Of a DNA stretch of 64,000 nt, positions 1 to 6,973 are shown piece by piece. The notes under the pieces are model-generated. The model was not told the DNA's origin. It did no database searches and saw only the letters and a program-made list of their open reading frames with translations. Made by a program: the position numbers and the translations under genes. Each line of letters begins with the position of its first letter. Within the stretch, counting starts at the first letter, position 1. The stretch comes from SIG603 sp963621245. GTDB lineage: Bacteria > Bacillota > Clostridia > Oscillospirales > Acutalibacteraceae. The stretch lies in the NCBI GenBank assembly GCA_963621245.1, contig CAVFCW010000005.1, positions 1 to 64,000 of the forward strand. Direction: 5' to 3'.

Positions 1-2
1 GT

Positions 3-446
3 GCGCAAGAGCATGGAATGCGTGCTGGCACGGAAAATGTCGCGAGCATTGTTGGAATGGCGACGGCACTTAAGAAAAACTGTGATGAGATGCAGCAGAC
101 CACGGAGAAGTTACACATAATGGAAAACATCTTTTTCGAAACACTAAGTTACGCTAACCTTGACTTTATAAGAAACGGTGCAGAAAACAGAGTTCAGGGA
201 AACATCAACATTTCAATTCGTGGTGCAAGTGGCGAAATGCTCTTGCATCGACTTGATTTGAAAGGAATTTCAATATCGACAGGCTCTGCGTGCGATTCGG
301 TGAATACTCAAGTCTCTCATGTCATTCAGGCAATAGGCGTACCTAAAGAATACGCTGAAGGCACTATTCGTGTGAGCTTTGGACGGGATAACAAGATTGA
401 AGATGCCGCCAATGTCGCTAAGGCGATTATCAGCATTTTTGCTTAA
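3..446 (+). CDS. Cysteine desulfurase (NifS/IscS-like), C-terminal part, cut by window start
   Basis: The reading frame is open from base 3 and runs in from outside the window, so this is only the last 147 residues. They begin QEHGMRAGTENV, which matches the conserved RxGTEN segment of class V aminotransferase-fold cysteine desulfurases. The active-site loop follows as STGSAC, where the Cys carries the persulfide, and the end SHVIQAIG...GTIRVSFGRDN is the usual family C-terminus. Such PLP enzymes take sulfur from cysteine for Fe-S clusters or thiolated tRNA. No scaffold or thiolase gene follows it here, so the acceptor cannot be told. An internal ATG at 18 is not a real start because the homology continues upstream of it. 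Confidence 0.9.
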   Translation, partial: AQEHGMRAGTENVASIVGMATALKKNCDEMQQTTEKLHIMENIFFETLSYANLDFIRNGAENRVQGNINISIRGASGEMLLHRLDLKGISISTGSACDSVNTQVSHVIQAIGVPKEYAEGTIRVSFGRDNKIEDAANVAKAIISIFA

Positions 447-879
447 ATCAGAAAAATCGCAAAACTACAATATGATGTAATGAAATTGAGCTACAACTAC
501 AATATATGCGCGAATAACACTACGATTCGACTTACTTAATATATAAAAAGTGAAATGTTCTTTGACCCTTCTCCGATAATATACAGAAGACTAAGTGATG
601 TTAGTGCAGTTAAAGCCGCAAAACATTACGTACGAGCTTTCTGGGAGGTGGTACCGTTGAACAGGATAATTTAACTAAAGCTGATACAGAAATTTAAACA
701 AAAACTTAGGCTGTCCAAAGAGGAGATGCTTCTCCCTTGCCGACAGCGAGAATACCGAAAGAGAGGTGATTTAGTTTGAGCTTGGTTTTTAAGCAAGCTT
801 GTGGAAAAATGTAAACAGCAACGGTTTTGACTACCGTGTAGAAGCAGAAATAATAAACATAAAATGAGAGGAGAAACAC
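447..879. other. 433-base gap without a convincing gene
   Basis: AT-rich stretch between the desulfurase gene and an unknown acidic protein. No ORF with a ribosome site and plausible length was found. Two things stand out: a T-box-like ten-base match at 647-656, and a hairpin at 710-747 (outer stem GCTGTC/GACAGC, inner GGAG/CTCC) with no U tract after it. It may be a decayed leader or remains of a lost gene. A good ribosome site (GAGAGGAG) at the end belongs to the gene at 880. Confidence 0.5.
641..662 (+). promoter_or_regulatory. T-box-like motif, possibly a relic
   Basis: GGTGGTACCG at 647-656 equals ten bases of the conserved T-box antiterminator sequence (AGGGTGGNACCGCG), and it is flanked by TTC and GAA that could close the antiterminator helix. 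The last bases of the consensus (CG) are changed, no terminator hairpin with a U tract follows, and the next gene is not an aminoacyl-tRNA synthetase or amino-acid gene. A decayed T-box or chance match are both possible. Confidence 0.25.
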
Positions 880-1356
880 ATGAGCGGTTGGAACGATGAA
901 TTTGAGGACTATATGTTCGAAGAAGAGGAAGACTTTGAGGAAGAGGAAGACATCTATGACTATTTAGATTGTTGTACTTTTGATGACGAAGATGACTGGA
1001 GGGCGCATTTCTTCGGGAACAACGAAAATTCCGAGCAATTCGCTGCAAGACTTAACAAAGAAGCCGAAGGAGCACATATTATAAATCCGAAAAAATCAAG
1101 GCAGCTCAAAAATATAATAAATATAACCAAGCATTGTTTGGATGGTTCATATACTATCGAGCTTCACGACCCCAATGTAAAATACAACAGTTTGAGAGTA
1201 ACCTTCAAAGGCAAAAACCTTACGATTAAAGATCCGCATCTGCTTTGGCGTATGATAACAACATACAGTCCGATGTGTAATTTATACCCACACACGGACG
1301 GAGAGGTTACTTTTGATATCTTGGTATATAATGCGTTTATAAAAATAAGTGATTGA
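880..1356 (+). CDS. Unknown protein with a very acidic N-terminus (158 aa)
   Basis: I do not recognise this family. A strong ribosome site (GAGAGGAG) stands 7 bases before the ATG. Residues 4-41 are extremely acidic (runs of Glu and Asp with aromatic residues and a Cys pair), and the remainder is a more ordinary alpha/beta-looking sequence ending DGEVTFDILVYNAFIKISD. There is no signal peptide or membrane segment, so it is probably cytosolic. It is followed 8 bases later by another small unknown gene, and the pair ends in a terminator, so the two form a short operon. Function unknown. Confidence 0.65.
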   Translation: MSGWNDEFEDYMFEEEEDFEEEEDIYDYLDCCTFDDEDDWRAHFFGNNENSEQFAARLNKEAEGAHIINPKKSRQLKNIINITKHCLDGSYTIELHDPNVKYNSLRVTFKGKNLTIKDPHLLWRMITTYSPMCNLYPHTDGEVTFDILVYNAFIKISD

Positions 1357-1364
1357 GGTTAAGA

Positions 1365-1715
1365 ATGAGTTGTTACAATGAATTAAAACAGGTTGTAAAC
1401 GAAAAGTTGAAGAAATTACCCAAGGGTATGGCTGTAAATTCAAAGTCGTTGGCAAGATACGAAACCGCTTGCAATGCCATCGATTCGCTGTCGGAAGACA
1501 ACAGATCTAACTATTACGGAATTAAAGTCTGCGAAAGCGGAGACTTTGATGTTGCTGTAATGTTTTCAAGCTTTAGTCTTAATGTTTCCGGCGGCAACGA
1601 GGAACGCGGAAGATTTTTGCAAGTCCTGAGGGTGGCAAAAGGGGTAGAGTTTTCCACTATGGAGGACGACAGTGCCTGCGTCAAGGTTATTTTCGGAAAC
1701 TTGTTTATGACATAA
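1365..1715 (+). CDS. Unknown small protein (116 aa), second gene of the pair
   Basis: The frame could start at TTG 1353, but the ATG at 1365 has GAGG six bases upstream and gives a cleaner gene that does not overlap the stop of the previous one, so 1365 is chosen. The protein starts MSCYNELKQVVNEKLKKLP with an amphipathic helical look, then a mixed region containing FDVAVMFSSFSLNVSGG. No signal peptide, no membrane segment and no motif I know. A hairpin terminator starts 12 bases after its stop, so transcription from the 880 gene should end here. Confidence 0.6.
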   Translation: MSCYNELKQVVNEKLKKLPKGMAVNSKSLARYETACNAIDSLSEDNRSNYYGIKVCESGDFDVAVMFSSFSLNVSGGNEERGRFLQVLRVAKGVEFSTMEDDSACVKVIFGNLFMT

Positions 1716-1726
1716 AAAGAGTGAAA

Positions 1727-1756
1727 CAGGGCTGCTTTATAGCAGCCTTGTTTTTT
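1727..1756 (+). terminator. Terminator after the unknown two-gene operon
   Basis: Ten-base-pair stem (1727-1736 with 1741-1750, one G-U pair), loop TTAT, then six T. Confidence 0.85.
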
Positions 1757-1821
1757 ACAAAATAAGTACAATAATACACAAATGGAGTGACGTAAGCAGA
1801 GTAACAAGAAACGATTGTTCA

Positions 1822-1858
1822 CAAAAAAGACAAAAAGAAAGACGCCCGAAGGCGTCTT
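1822..1858 (-). terminator. Hairpin shaped like a minus-strand terminator
   Basis: AAGACGCC at 1839-1846 pairs perfectly with GGCGTCTT at 1851-1858. Read on the minus strand it has a TTCG tetraloop and is followed by a T-rich tail (TCTTTTTGTCTTTTTT), the classic terminator form. On the plus strand there is no T tract. No minus-strand gene that would need it is visible just upstream on that strand. Confidence 0.6.
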
Positions 1859-1906
1859 AAAGAAAGCAAGGCAAGGTCGATTGTAAAACATTCATCGAGG
1901 TAAAAA

Positions 1907-2074
1907 ATGAAAACACAACAAAAAAATAATGAATGTAAATGCCAAGCTTTCTATACTAATAATTATATTACGAATACTATTAGAAATCAAGAAGGAGTTG
2001 AGATAAACAGGTTGCATATCAAAAGAACATTTTTAAGAAAATATTGTTTTTTGCATAATAATGATATAAAATAG
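1907..2074 (+). CDS. Possible small protein (55 aa)
   Basis: An intact 55-codon frame opens at ATG 1907 with GAGG six bases before it and stops at TAG 2074. The product is basic and Asn/Lys-rich, with a CKC pair near residue 10 and one Cys near the end, no membrane segment and no known motif. The AT-rich composition makes chance frames of this size less rare, so it is only a possible gene. It sits between the minus-type hairpin and the repeat protein. Confidence 0.3.
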   Translation: MKTQQKNNECKCQAFYTNNYITNTIRNQEGVEINRLHIKRTFLRKYCFLHNNDIK

Positions 2075-2133
2075 TTTATATCAGAAACAATGGTGCAATA
2101 TCTATATCAGCGAAGCGAAAGTCGGTGAATTAA

Positions 2134-2739
2134 ATGGCAAAGAAAAACGGCGGTTTATTCGGCGGATTGTTCGATTTTAACGGCGATGGCAAAACAGACC
2201 TCGGAGAAGAGTTCCTTGCCCTTAAAATATTTGAGAATTGTATTAAGGACAACGATGATACTCTTTTTTCTGAGGAAAACGACCTTCATTTTAACCCGAT
2301 TCCTTCAAAAAATTACTCTTGGCGTGCTTATTGCGAAGATGGCTCTGAATTTGGTCTTTACCCCGAAGATTTTGAGAGTGAAGAAGAGTATACTGAAGCA
2401 CTTGAAGTGGCAAAAAATGCTTGGCGAGATATTTGCGATGACGGCTCTGAGTTTGGTCTTTACCCTGAAGATTTTGAGAGTGAAGAAGAGTATACTGAGG
2501 CACTTGAAATAGCAAAAAACGCTTGGCAAGTTGTTTGTGAGGACGGTGCTGAGTTCGGACTTGATCCGGGGGATTTTGAAACCGAGGAAGAGTATATGGA
2601 GGCACTTGAAGAGGTCAAATATGCTTGGCGGGATACTTGCGATGACGGCTCTGAATTTGGTCTTTACCCCGAAGATTTTGAGAGTGAAGAAGAGTACACC
2701 GAGGCACTTGAAGTAGCAAAAAACGCTTGGCTGGAATGA
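2134..2739 (+). CDS. EF-hand-like protein with four 34-residue acidic repeats (201 aa)
   Basis: Residues 13-27 (FDFNGDGKTDLGEEF) fit a calcium-binding EF-hand or dockerin-type loop, with D/N/D/G/D/E ligands at the expected positions. From Trp63 the protein is four tandem 34-residue units of the form W-x3-C-x-D-G-x-E-F-G-L-x-P-x-D-F-E-x-E-E-E-Y-x-E-A-L-E, ending WLE. Copies 1, 2 and 4 are nearly the same; copy 3 has diverged. Each unit holds one Cys and a strongly acidic helix. No signal peptide is visible. I recall related Clostridia proteins with a DFNGDGKTD start followed by such repeats, but know no function; a calcium-dependent binding or scaffold role is a guess. It ends before a clear terminator. 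Confidence 0.75.
   Translation: MAKKNGGLFGGLFDFNGDGKTDLGEEFLALKIFENCIKDNDDTLFSEENDLHFNPIPSKNYSWRAYCEDGSEFGLYPEDFESEEEYTEALEVAKNAWRDICDDGSEFGLYPEDFESEEEYTEALEIAKNAWQVVCEDGAEFGLDPGDFETEEEYMEALEEVKYAWRDTCDDGSEFGLYPEDFESEEEYTEALEVAKNAWLE
2320..2727 (+). repeat. Four tandem 102-bp coding repeats
   Basis: Units at 2320-2421, 2422-2523, 2524-2625 and 2626-2727 each encode 34 residues beginning with Trp. Units 1, 2 and 4 share long identical stretches at DNA level, while unit 3 differs at many sites and encodes DPGDFETEEEYME instead of YPEDFESEEEYTE. High DNA identity suggests recent duplication or gene conversion and possible copy-number change. Confidence 0.9.
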
Positions 2740-2824
2740 TGTAAGGCTATGGTACTCTCGTTAAAATTCAATAGCTTTGTTAAATCTGTATTTAATAGAT
2801 TATAAGCGGTATAAATATCAGTTT

Positions 2825-2861
2825 AAATGCATCCTATGAGAATTAGGGTGCATTTGTTTTT
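2825..2861 (+). terminator. Terminator after the repeat protein
   Basis: Twelve-base-pair stem 2825-2836/2844-2855 (one G-U pair), seven-base loop, then GTTTTT. Confidence 0.85.
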
Positions 2862-2908
2862 GCTATATTTCTGTCTTGCTTATTTGATTAACAGTATATT
2901 TTTTTGCA

Positions 2909-2929
2909 TCCATAGCTTAAAACTATGGA
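2909..2929. promoter_or_regulatory. Dyad upstream of the MetE-like gene, possible operator
   Basis: TCCATAG at 2909-2915 is mirrored by CTATGGA at 2923-2929 around a seven-base A/T-rich centre. It has no T tract on either strand, so it looks more like a protein site than a terminator. It lies about 90 bases before the start of the MetE-like gene. I see no SAM riboswitch in this gap. Confidence 0.3.
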
Positions 2930-3017
2930 CAATCTCCAAAAATATGTATTTTTCAAATTCATACTAAGGTGGTAGAATATCATCAAACCAAACAATAGAA
3001 AGAAGAGGTTAGGTAAA

Positions 3018-4133
3018 ATGAGTAAAATACAGTCACCTTACAGATATGATTTTGTCGGAAGCTTTTTGAGACCGCAGGCACTTAAGGAGGCCAAGAAGGC
3101 TTATCAGAACGGAGATATCTCCAAAGAGGCATTCGATAAGGTTGTTGACGAGGAAGTAGCAAAGGTAGTTGCAAAGCAGAAGGAGCTCGGCTATCACATT
3201 ATCACTGACGGTGAGTTCAGAAGAAGTTTCTGGCATCTCGATTTTATGTGGGGTTTTGAGGGCGTTGCACACGAGAATACAGGCAACGGCGTTAAGTTTG
3301 ACGCAGAGCTTGCTGTTCTTGACGATACCTACCTTGTAGGTAAGGTTAAGGCTAAGCCGCATCCGTTTGTCGAGGGATTTAAGTTCTTAAAGCAGTTTGA
3401 GGACGAGAACACCGTAGCGAAATACACAATTCCCGCACCGGCTCAGATGTATCAGCAGATGATAGTTCCGGCAAACTATCAGTCGACAAGAAAGTTCTAT
3501 CCGACAAACGATGAGCTCATTCAAGATATCGGCGTAGCTTATCAGGAAGTAATCAAGCAGTTCTATGATGCCGGCTGCCGCAATCTTCAGCTTGACGACT
3601 GCACATGGGGCGCAATTGTAGGCGACGCCGCAAAGCAGAGATATAAGCTTCTCGGCATCGATTTGGACGATGTTAAGGCTCAGCTTCTCAAGGTTAATAA
3701 TCTTGCTTTGGAGGGCAAGCCCGAGGATATGGTTATCACTTCTCACATTTGCAGAGGTAACTACCACTCCACATTCTTCACAAGCGGCCCTTATGATTCC
3801 GTAGCTGATTACGTATTCGCAAAGGAAAATGTAGACGCATTGTTCCTCGAGTATGATGACGAGAGAGCCGGCGGATTTGCTCCTCTCGCAAAGGTTTCCG
3901 CAGACAAAAAGGTTGTTCTCGGATTAATCACAACAAAATCACCTAAGCTTGAGGAAAAGGAAGCTGTTATCGCAAGAATTCACGAGGCTGCAAAGTATGT
4001 TCCGCTTGACAGACTTTATTTGAGCCCGCAGTGCGGATTTGCATCCTGCGAAATCGGAAACAAGCTCACAGAAGAAGAGCAGTGGGCTAAGCTTAAGCTC
4101 GTTAAGGAAATCGCAGAAGAGGTTTGGGGTTAA
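3018..4133 (+). CDS. MetE C-terminal-like cobalamin-independent methyltransferase (YxjG/YxjH type)
   Basis: The 371-residue protein matches the single-domain relatives of the MetE catalytic half, which move a methyl group to a thiol such as homocysteine using a zinc-activated site in a TIM barrel. Visible landmarks are YDFVGSFLRP at the start, a YHIITDGEFRRSFW segment, and the zinc-ligand candidates in HICRGN (Cys), FLEYDDE (Glu) and SPQCGF (Cys). It lacks the long N-terminal half of true MetE, as YxjG and YxjH do. The methyl donor for these short forms is uncertain. The ATG has a purine-rich site (AGAAGAGG) ahead. It stands alone between two terminators, and no S-box is present upstream. Confidence 0.85.
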   Translation: MSKIQSPYRYDFVGSFLRPQALKEAKKAYQNGDISKEAFDKVVDEEVAKVVAKQKELGYHIITDGEFRRSFWHLDFMWGFEGVAHENTGNGVKFDAELAVLDDTYLVGKVKAKPHPFVEGFKFLKQFEDENTVAKYTIPAPAQMYQQMIVPANYQSTRKFYPTNDELIQDIGVAYQEVIKQFYDAGCRNLQLDDCTWGAIVGDAAKQRYKLLGIDLDDVKAQLLKVNNLALEGKPEDMVITSHICRGNYHSTFFTSGPYDSVADYVFAKENVDALFLEYDDERAGGFAPLAKVSADKKVVLGLITTKSPKLEEKEAVIARIHEAAKYVPLDRLYLSPQCGFASCEIGNKLTEEEQWAKLKLVKEIAEEVWG

Positions 4134-4178
4134 TCTTATTAACTTAGTTTTGTTTCCAAATTAATTTAAATAAAACAG

Positions 4179-4219
4179 AACAACTCTCGGAGAACTAAAT
4201 TTTCCGAGAGTTGTTTTTG
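4179..4219 (+). terminator. Terminator after the MetE-like gene
   Basis: Thirteen-base-pair stem AACAACTCTCGGA (4179-4191) with TCCGAGAGTTGTT (4203-4215), then T-rich. Confidence 0.9.
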
Positions 4220-4273
4220 CTTTAGTGAAGAAAAGTATTTAAGTTTCAAAGTCAAGCAAGAGCATTATTGTAC

Positions 4274-4302
4274 TTGCAAAAAAGGCTCATATATGATAAA
4301 AT
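4274..4302 (+). promoter_or_regulatory. Promoter of the Nik/Opp-type operon
   Basis: TTGCAA at 4274-4279, 17-base spacer, TAAAAT at 4297-4302. Predicted start near 4309 leaves an unusually long leader of about 200 bases before the first gene. Confidence 0.6.
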
Positions 4303-4308
4303 ATCTTT

Positions 4309-4493
4309 TAGTTTGAGAAATAAGTCTGCGCATTATTGAAGAGTGCAAGCAAAAGCTGCATTGGCGGTCAGAAGACAGCCTGTACTTTGATTTCGCGAGA
4401 ATAAATTTAACTTATCGAAAGAGCTGAAGCTCTTGTATGCAGATAGAAGTCTGTTGTATGCTCCAATTGAGGCTACAACGGGCTTTTCTTTTT
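4309..4493 (+). promoter_or_regulatory. Structured leader ending in a terminator: candidate riboswitch
   Basis: By hand folding, GTCTGC(g)CAT at 4324-4333 pairs with ATGCAGAT at 4437-4444 and closes a junction. Inside are a hairpin at 4342-4362, one at 4363-4380 (GGC-g-GTC-AGAA-GAC-a-GCC), one pairing 4385-4391 with 4414-4421, and GAGC-TGAA-GCTC at 4421-4432. After it comes a terminator: 4448-4458 with 4474-4484, then TTTCTTTTT, ending only 14 bases before the ATG. TTGTATGC occurs twice (4433-4440 and 4454-4461). The first copy is in the closing stem and the second overlaps the terminator's left arm, so the 5' strand could swap partners. It matches no riboswitch consensus I remember. The downstream importer suggests a metal or metal-complex ligand, but that is inference. 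Confidence 0.55.
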
Positions 4494-4507
4494 GATAGGA
4501 GACGCAC

Positions 4508-5443
4508 ATGGAATATGTTCAGGGAAAATCAAGAACTTTATTACGTATATATGATACGGGATTATCAATTCCGACTACCGTTATTAAGGGGAACGCACAG
4601 GGAAAGAGGATTGTTCTTTCGGCGGGTGTTCACAGCAGAGAATATATCGGTATTCAGGCATTGACGGAGTTGGCAGAAATGCTTAAACCGGAGAATATAA
4701 ACGGCACCGTTACAATTTTGCATTGCTGTAACTATGACGGATTTATAAAAAGAAGCGCAGATGTTTTTCCTCAGGACGGAAAAAATCTTAACAGCATTTT
4801 CCCGGGAAATAAAAACGGAAGCGAAACCCAACAGGTTGCTGCATTTCTTGAAGAGAATGTAATCGAAAATGCAGATTTTCTTGTGGATCTTCATTCGGGC
4901 GGATTTTGCGAGGAACTCACGCCGCACGCATATTTTCACGGAACGGCTAAAAAAGACGTGTGCGAAATATCCGAAAAAATTGCAAGACTTACAAGTGCAT
5001 CTTATATAGTGCGCTCCTCGGCGAAAAGCGGATTTTACAGCTATGCTGGGCAAAAGGGCGTGCCCGCAATCATTTTGGAAAGAGGCGGCTTGGGTCTTGT
5101 AAATCAAGATGAAGTAAAAGAAGATGTAAAAGACGTCTTGAACATTTTAAGAGGTCTCGGATTTTTGAATGACGGTGTTTCTGCCGAGAATTATCCGAAA
5201 GAACTTATAACAAACGCATTTTATGAAAACGCACCGTGCGACGGTTGCTGGCATCCGTTTAAAAAAGCGGGAGATTTAATAGAGAAAAACGAGCTTATCG
5301 GAGAAATTCGCAGCATTTACGGTGAAGTGCAAGAGGAAATCCGTGCAAAAGTTTCGGGGATTACTCTTTATCAGACCGCTTCACTCGGTATTGAATTGGG
5401 AACGCCTATGGTGGCTTACGGCGAGACGAACAGCCGAAAATAA
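4508..5443 (+). CDS. M14-type zinc hydrolase (succinylglutamate desuccinylase/aspartoacylase-like)
   Basis: First gene of the operon, 311 residues. Zinc-site residues are visible: His42 and Glu45 in GVHSREYIG, and His129 in FLVDLHSGG. The family motif DGKNLNSIFPGN lies near residues 90-101, and the likely catalytic Glu is in ILERGG near residue 195. The C-terminal half has the beta-barrel-like tail seen in AstE/AspA-type deacylases. Such enzymes remove acyl groups from amino acids or trim C-terminal residues. No signal peptide is seen, so it should act in the cytosol on what the downstream importer brings in. It may process an imported peptide or metal chelator. Ribosome site AGGAG. Confidence 0.8.
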   Translation: MEYVQGKSRTLLRIYDTGLSIPTTVIKGNAQGKRIVLSAGVHSREYIGIQALTELAEMLKPENINGTVTILHCCNYDGFIKRSADVFPQDGKNLNSIFPGNKNGSETQQVAAFLEENVIENADFLVDLHSGGFCEELTPHAYFHGTAKKDVCEISEKIARLTSASYIVRSSAKSGFYSYAGQKGVPAIILERGGLGLVNQDEVKEDVKDVLNILRGLGFLNDGVSAENYPKELITNAFYENAPCDGCWHPFKKAGDLIEKNELIGEIRSIYGEVQEEIRAKVSGITLYQTASLGIELGTPMVAYGETNSRK

Positions 5444-5459
5444 CTTGGAAGGTAAGTGT

Positions 5460-6176
5460 ATGGAGAGAATTAAAGAGGATATGGCGAGATATTGGACGAA
5501 ACGTGCGGATAAATTTTCCGAACTTCGTCAGCGTGAGTTTGCGTGCGAAAAGCACGAGCAGTGGATTCATGAGCTTGAAAGGCATTTGCCGAAAGAAAAT
5601 AATCTTCGAATTTTGGATATAGGTACGGGCACGGGATTTTTTGCTTTTTTGCTTGCCGAAAAAGGATATCGGGTGACGGGAATAGATATAACGCCCAAAA
5701 TGATTGAGAAAGCAAGAAAAACCGCCGAGGAGCTTTCTTTGCCCGTGGGATTCGCCGTAATGGACGCAGAAAATCCTGCTTTTGAGCCAAATTCGTTTGA
5801 CGTTATCGTGACGCGAAAACTAACTTGGACGCTTCCCAATTTGCCGAAAGCTTACAAGGCTTGGCACGGACTTTTGAAAAAAGGCGGAGTTCTCATAAAT
5901 TTTGATGCAGATTACTGCCGTGAAAAACCGGCCGAAAATCTTCCCGAGCATCACGCTCACGAGGATGTTGAAGCAAGTTTGATGAGAGAATACGAGCGCA
6001 TGAAAAGCGAACTTAGAACAAATCAAATGCCGAGACCCGTCTGGGATATGGAGTTGCTGAAACAGGCGGGATTTGATAACATAACGGTTGACTGTGATGT
6101 GTGGGAAAGAGTTTATTCCGAAATAGATGAATTTTACGACCCCACACCGGGATTTTCTATATCGGCAACAGCATAA
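5460..6176 (+). CDS. Class I SAM-dependent methyltransferase, first of a pair
   Basis: The frame is open from 5322, but ATG 5460 has GGAAGG in the right place and follows the stop of the previous gene by 16 bases, so that start gives 238 residues. Motif I is ILDIGTGTGFFAFLLAE, motif II is GYRVTGID with the ribose-binding acid, and post-motif LKKGGVLINFDADYCRE follows. The next gene is a clear paralogue (both share the pattern TRKLTWTLP/SRNLTWNLP and FDA-x-Y/W-x-R). The substrate is not evident. Its place between a hydrolase and an importer suggests it modifies or demodifies an imported compound. Confidence 0.85.
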   Translation: MERIKEDMARYWTKRADKFSELRQREFACEKHEQWIHELERHLPKENNLRILDIGTGTGFFAFLLAEKGYRVTGIDITPKMIEKARKTAEELSLPVGFAVMDAENPAFEPNSFDVIVTRKLTWTLPNLPKAYKAWHGLLKKGGVLINFDADYCREKPAENLPEHHAHEDVEASLMREYERMKSELRTNQMPRPVWDMELLKQAGFDNITVDCDVWERVYSEIDEFYDPTPGFSISATA

Positions 6177-6190
6177 AGGGGAATATAAAA

Positions 6191-6973
6191 TTGCAGAATT
6201 ACAAAGAAGAAAATATAGCTTACTGGACGAACCGTGCACCAAGTTATTCTGAGGTGAATCAAGATGAATTGCGAACACGTCAGCATAAGGTTTGGGGCAA
6301 GGCATTGGACGAGAGAATACAGGTACATTTCAAAGGAAAGAGCAGAGAGAATATTCGTGTTTTGGACGTGGGTACGGGCCCCGGATTCTTTGCGATAATT
6401 CTCGCGGAGCTTGGTTACAACGTGACAGCCGTGGATTATACTGAAGCGATGCTTGACGAGGCAAGAAAAAATGCGGGAGCATTGACTGAGAAAATAAATT
6501 TTAAGCGAATGAACGCCGAGGAGCTTGCTTTTTCGGACGGAAGCTTTGATGTTGTCGTCTCGAGAAATCTTACATGGAATCTGCCTCATCCCGATAAGGC
6601 TTATTCCCAGTGGGGAAGAGTTCTCAAAAAAGGCGGACTTATTATGAATTTTGACGCAAACTGGTACCGCTATTTGTATGACTCCAAAGCGGAAGAAAAG
6701 CACATTTCCGACCGTGAAAACGTGCAAGCAAGCGGAGCACCTGACGATACTGCCGGAACGGATGTTGCCGCCATGGAGTCGATTGCAAGAAAAGCGCCGC
6801 TTTCGACTGAAAATCGTCCGTCATGGGATTTGAAAATTCTTAATTCTTTCGGCATGCAAGCAGTGGCTGATACGGAAGTTTGGAAACAGGTTTGGACAAA
6901 GGACGAGCTAATCAACAATGCCTCCACACCGATGTTTTTGGTTACCGCAACAAAATCGGTTAACAGGTTATGA
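6191..6973 (+). CDS. Class I SAM-dependent methyltransferase, second of the pair
   Basis: Starts at TTG 6191 with AGGGG upstream; 260 residues. SAM-binding motif VLDVGTGPGFFAIILAE, then GYNVTAVDYTEAM, and SRNLTWNLPHPDKAY as in its neighbour. It is about 22 residues longer, mostly from an insertion after FDANWYRYLY. The stop overlaps the start of the permease gene by four bases (ATGA), so it is translationally coupled to the ABC transporter. Two paralogous methyltransferases in one transport operon imply two related methylations, or a heterodimer. Substrate unknown. Confidence 0.85.
   Translation: MQNYKEENIAYWTNRAPSYSEVNQDELRTRQHKVWGKALDERIQVHFKGKSRENIRVLDVGTGPGFFAIILAELGYNVTAVDYTEAMLDEARKNAGALTEKINFKRMNAEELAFSDGSFDVVVSRNLTWNLPHPDKAYSQWGRVLKKGGLIMNFDANWYRYLYDSKAEEKHISDRENVQASGAPDDTAGTDVAAMESIARKAPLSTENRPSWDLKILNSFGMQAVADTEVWKQVWTKDELINNASTPMFLVTATKSVNRL

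Noticed and set aside
1514..1891. 125-codon minus-strand frame
   Set aside because: It lies over the unknown gene at 1365 and over a terminator; no ribosome site and low-complexity composition.
2291..2605. Minus and alternate-frame ORFs over the tandem repeats
   Set aside because: They are mirror products of the 102-bp repeats, so repeated open frames are expected without being genes.
2862..3017. SAM riboswitch before the MetE-like gene
   Set aside because: The gap is short and none of the conserved S-box blocks or a terminator is present; only a small dyad is seen.
4437..4664. 75-codon frame across the terminator before the M14-type gene, a possible leader peptide
   Set aside because: No ribosome site, it runs into the real gene in another frame, and it lacks the codon run of a classic attenuation peptide.
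5322..5459. Longer N-terminus for the first methyltransferase
   Set aside because: It would overlap the M14-type gene by about 120 bases and lacks a ribosome site; ATG 5460 has GGAAGG.
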